A DNA stretch of 7,895 bases, taken from NCBI GenBank assembly GCA_903857815.1, contig CAIOGK010000088.1, positions 1-7,895 of the forward strand, in the 5' to 3' direction. A program made the translations under genes and the position numbers. Origin of the DNA: Candidatus Falkowiibacteriota bacterium (GTDB taxonomy: Bacteria > Patescibacteriota > Patescibacteriia > Patescibacteriales > UBA12465). Below are positions 5,616 to 7,895 of this stretch, piece after piece. Position 1 is the stretch's first letter, and each line of letters opens with the position of its first letter. The notes under the pieces were generated by a model. That model was not told where the DNA came from and ran no database searches. It worked only from the letters and a program-made list of their open reading frames with translations.

Positions 5616-6266
5616 ATGTTAAACTTAGAAACTGAAAAAAAATATTTTGAACTCGGGTACAATCTTATCGGCGGAGTCGATGAGGCTGGTCGCGGACCTT
5701 TAGCCGGTCCTGTAGTAGCGGCCTGTGTAGTTGTTAATTCTGAATTTAAAATCGAGCCAGGTGATTTAGAATTAGTCGCCGATTCAAAAAAATTATCCGC
5801 TAAAAATCGAGAGAAGATATTCAAAGCAATCAAAGAAAAAGTAATCGCCGTAGAAATCGGAATAGTTAATAATGAAGATATTGATAAAATAAATATTCTG
5901 CAGGCTAGCTTTTTGGCGATGCGACGGGCAATTAAAAAATTAAAAGTGCAACCAGAATATATTTTACTTGATGGTGGATTTAAAATTCCTAAGTTAGATA
6001 AACCGCAAACTGCTATCGTAAAGGGTGATGCTACCGTCTGGGCAATTGCCGCTGCTTCTATAATTGCTAAAGTAAGTCGTGATTGGCTAATGAGCGAATT
6101 CGATAAAAAATATCCAGAATATTTATTTGCTAAACATAAGGGCTACGGGACAAAAATTCACTTAGAAAAAATAAAAGAATATGGTCCCTGCCCTATCCAC
6201 CGTCTATCATTTGCGCCCTTAAACGGTAAACCGCCAAAAAACACAATAGCAAAAAAGAGGCCTTAA
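5616..6266 (+). CDS. rnhB: Ribonuclease HII
   Basis: RNase HII cuts the RNA strand of RNA-DNA hybrids and starts removal of single ribonucleotides misincorporated into DNA. The 216-residue protein is normal length and complete. The family's opening motif GGVDEAGRGPLAGPVV gives the catalytic pair Asp22 and Glu23; the other two metal-binding acidic residues are Asp119 (ILLDGG) and Asp138 (VKGDATVW), followed by AIAAASIIAKVSRD. ADSKKLS (55-61) and the C-terminal HKGYGTKIHLE and GPCPIHRLSF stretches are also typical. The ATG at 5616 sits directly behind an extended -10 box, with no space for a Shine-Dalgarno sequence. This is the only plus-strand gene in the window; it is monocistronic and converges on the TPM gene. 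Its last codons, including the stop, form part of the terminator hairpin. Confidence 0.97.
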   Translation: MLNLETEKKYFELGYNLIGGVDEAGRGPLAGPVVAACVVVNSEFKIEPGDLELVADSKKLSAKNREKIFKAIKEKVIAVEIGIVNNEDIDKINILQASFLAMRRAIKKLKVQPEYILLDGGFKIPKLDKPQTAIVKGDATVWAIAAASIIAKVSRDWLMSEFDKKYPEYLFAKHKGYGTKIHLEKIKEYGPCPIHRLSFAPLNGKPPKNTIAKKRP

Positions 6267-6276
6267 CCTCTTTTTT
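6251..6276. terminator. Bidirectional terminator shared by rnhB and the lemA-TPM operon
   Basis: AAAAAAGAGG (6251-6260) pairs perfectly with CCTCTTTTTT (6267-6276) around the 6-nt loop CCTTAA. Both strands have a U-run at the stem base, so it can stop transcription from rnhB and from the convergent TPM gene. The left arm is coding sequence and the rnhB stop codon TAA is in the loop. Confidence 0.85.
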
Positions 6277-6314
6277 ATATGTCACAAAATAATTTTGCAC
6301 TAACCAAATTTTAA

Positions 6315-7214
6315 TTACCAACTCCCGGAAGACCCGCCGCCGCCAGATGAACCACCGCCAAAACCGCCGAAACCGCCACCACTCGAACCTCCTCCGAAAC
6401 CGCCACCTCCTGGAAAAATCCAAAAACCGCCGCCCTTTTTCCCGGCACTAGGCTGAGGCAAAACTCGAGAAAATAAATAATCAAAAATTAAGCCCGTAAT
6501 AGCTAACCCAACTGGTAAAAAAATAAAGTATAAAAGGGCTCGAAAAAATATGGCCGCGATAATTAAACCAAAGACTAAGCCGATAACTCCACCCTCCCAC
6601 CAAGATTTACTCTTAGCTAAAAATCTTCTTAAAGCGGCGAGTAAATAAAAAATAATCATCGCAATCGTAAATAGAGCATCAAAACTAATATTTTTTAAGC
6701 CCGCAATTGGATTAGTAGCCTCTGCTTGATATTCTCCTCGAGTCGTCGCGATAATTTGATCAACTGCCTTATCTATCCCGCCATAATAATCATTATTTTG
6801 AAAAGCTGGTTTTAAAGTTTTATTAATAATCTGAAATGCCGTCGCATCGGGGACGGCACCCTCGAGCCCATATCCAACCTCTAATCTCATTTTTCTATCA
6901 TCAACGGCAATCAATAATAAAATTCCATTATCCTTTTTAGCTTTACCAATTCCCCATTCTTCAAATAATTTATTCGCAAAATTTTCTACCGTATCACCAT
7001 CTAAACTTTTTATCGTAGCGACCGAGATTTCATTACTACTTGATTCATTAAACTGATTTAATTTATTTTCTAAGGCGCTTTTCTGCTCCGCGCTTAAAAT
7101 AAGCGCATAATCATTTACTAATCCGGTTGGTTTTCCTAAACTAAAATAGGCTTGAACCGGGATAGCCGCAACAATAAAAAATAAAGTTAATATGAGAAAA
7201 AAACGTTTTAGCAT
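6315..7214 (-). CDS. TPM-domain (YgcG-like) membrane protein with glycine-rich tail
   Basis: Exported membrane protein of 299 residues. It has a signal peptide (1-22, likely cut after VQA before Tyr23) and a TPM domain (about 30-158, with GLVNDYALILS, the AVDDRKMRLEVGYGLEG core at 103-119 and a DYYGGIDKAVD helix). A hydrophobic region follows, with helices near 178-197 and 207-247, and then a tail (about 261-299) made mostly of Gly and Ser that ends in SGSW. This is the standard plan of bacterial TPM proteins; the GGxxSGSW-type end is common in the family. TPM domains have been linked to photosystem II repair in plants and to phosphatase activity in some cases; the bacterial role is not settled. 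lemA precedes it by 35 bp, a pairing found in many bacteria. No Shine-Dalgarno sequence is visible. Local GC rises in the tail because Gly codons dominate. Confidence 0.93.
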   Translation of the reverse strand: MLKRFFLILTLFFIVAAIPVQAYFSLGKPTGLVNDYALILSAEQKSALENKLNQFNESSSNEISVATIKSLDGDTVENFANKLFEEWGIGKAKKDNGILLLIAVDDRKMRLEVGYGLEGAVPDATAFQIINKTLKPAFQNNDYYGGIDKAVDQIIATTRGEYQAEATNPIAGLKNISFDALFTIAMIIFYLLAALRRFLAKSKSWWEGGVIGLVFGLIIAAIFFRALLYFIFLPVGLAITGLIFDYLFSRVLPQPSAGKKGGGFWIFPGGGGFGGGSSGGGFGGFGGGSSGGGGSSGSW

Positions 7215-7249
7215 GCAAAAATAATAAAATTATTAATCAACTAAAACGA

Positions 7250-7816
7250 TTATTTGTTTAACTGTAAATCTACTTTAGGGGCAACTTCGGAACCATCAGC
7301 CGCTTGGAAATAAATCTTTTCCGAGAAACCTAAAGAGCCAGCAATTAGACTCATCGGGATACGCTTAACCATCACATTAAACAATCTAACCTGATCATTA
7401 AATCGGGTACGCTCAACGCTAACGCGATTTTCTGTTCCTTCAAGTTGAGCCATTAATGTTTGGACCGTTTCAATTGATTTTAACACAGGATAATTTTCCA
7501 TCACTACCAATAATCTTCCTAAAGCGCTTTCTACCTGTCCGGCAGCCGCTACTTTATCATTACCGCTAGCTGCTCCGGCATAACGAGTTCTCGCTTCTGC
7601 TAAAGCAGTAAATACTTCCTGTTCTTGTCCCATAGCGCCCTTAACTGATTCCACTAAATTTGGAATTAAATCTAAGCGACGTTGATATTGGACTTCAACT
7701 TGCGCCCATTGATTATCAACCGACTCATTAACAGTTACTAATTTATTATAAGACATCCAAAACCAAGCGCCGATAATAACAATAATGGCTATTACGGCAA
7801 TCAGACCTTTTTTCAT
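7250..7816 (-). CDS. lemA: LemA family protein
   Basis: LemA-family proteins are small membrane-anchored helical-bundle proteins of poorly known function (this is not the LemA sensor kinase of Pseudomonas). The 188-residue length is typical. An N-terminal helix (about 4-21) anchors it, followed directly by the family signature YNKLVTVNESVDNQWAQVE (23-41), the hallmark YQRRLDLIPNLVESVKG (44-60), then an alanine-rich EARTRYAGA helix, ENYPVLKS and a RFNDQVRLFN motif (138-147). The family's usual exposed side is outside the cytoplasm. It is the first gene of a two-gene operon with the TPM gene, so the two products probably act together at the envelope; that is inference from conserved gene order. 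The ATG at 7814-7816 gives the correct anchor; the leader is pure A/T with no Shine-Dalgarno sequence. Confidence 0.95.
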   Translation of the reverse strand: MKKGLIAVIAIIVIIGAWFWMSYNKLVTVNESVDNQWAQVEVQYQRRLDLIPNLVESVKGAMGQEQEVFTALAEARTRYAGAASGNDKVAAAGQVESALGRLLVVMENYPVLKSIETVQTLMAQLEGTENRVSVERTRFNDQVRLFNVMVKRIPMSLIAGSLGFSEKIYFQAADGSEVAPKVDLQLNK

Positions 7817-7861
7817 AATTTTTTAATTTTAAATAAAATAAATTTAAATTTTGTTTCCATT

Positions 7862-7870
7862 ATTATAGCA
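7862..7870 (-). promoter_or_regulatory. Extended -10 promoter of lemA-TPM
   Basis: The minus strand reads TGCTATAAT: a TGn extension (7868-7870) and perfect TATAAT (7862-7867). The best -35 is a weak TTTATT at 17 bp. Start near 7855 gives a leader of about 39 nt made almost wholly of A and T. Confidence 0.75.
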
Positions 7871-7895
7871 CAAAAAACCTAAAAAATAAAGAGCT

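Noticed and set aside
5582..5833. Open minus-strand frame opposite the start of rnhB
   Set aside because: Antisense shadow of a clearly identified gene, with no family resemblance and no promoter.
6193..6423. Open minus-strand frame rich in Arg, Trp and Phe
   Set aside because: It is the frame-shifted reading of the glycine-rich tail of the TPM gene and crosses the rnhB terminator; the composition is an artefact of Gly codons.
1..7895. Recoding of UGA as in some CPR lineages (Gracilibacteria, Absconditabacteria)
   Set aside because: No complete gene uses TGA as a stop (six TAA, three TAG), but none has an in-frame TGA either; motifs are intact under the standard code and nine stops are too few to infer recoding.
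1..7895. CRISPR array, insertion sequence, tRNA gene or phage module
   Set aside because: No repeat-spacer arrays, transposase-like frames, terminal inverted repeats or tRNA cloverleaf seen on either strand; gene content and composition are uniform housekeeping type.

Overview
The window is AT-rich, densely packed bacterial chromosome. The gene set (MraZ and RsmH at the head of a division-type operon, CysRS, a tRNA-dihydrouridine synthase, RNase HII, LemA and a TPM-domain protein) is bacterial housekeeping. Several traits suggest a small-genome lineage, most likely a Patescibacteria/CPR member of Parcubacteria type: a TsaB of only 129 residues, the CysRS variant motif HHTNEIAQSE, a lone membrane-anchored Gmad2 protein, and near absence of Shine-Dalgarno sequences. 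The assignment is inferred from protein features only; there is no marker RNA here. The standard genetic code fits: all complete genes stop at TAA or TAG and none is broken by UGA.

Layout. Positions 1-1177 (minus) hold mraZ followed by rsmH, which runs off the left edge. They sit behind a near-consensus promoter (1242-1270) and three 10-bp-phased GGTGA/GGGGA boxes (1206-1230) that look like the MraZ autoregulatory operator. A hairpin terminator (1308-1339) separates them from a four-gene minus-strand operon at 1382-4692: Gmad2-domain lipid-side protein, cysS, a dus gene and a short tsaB. The last three all serve tRNA charging or modification. Another hairpin terminator (4735-4763) closes a small zinc-ribbon gene at 4788-5246.

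The longest stretch without a gene (5247-5615) is not empty. On the minus strand it carries a consensus promoter, about 178 nt of hairpin-rich RNA and an intrinsic terminator: a small RNA or an attenuated leader that I cannot match to a known family. Next to it, rnhB runs on the plus strand from an extended -10 promoter so close to the ATG that its mRNA should be leaderless. rnhB converges with a minus-strand lemA-TPM operon (6315-7816), and one bidirectional terminator lies between them.

The most interesting points are the unidentified structured RNA, two predicted leaderless starts together with general loss of Shine-Dalgarno motifs, the phased MraZ boxes, and the truncated TsaB.
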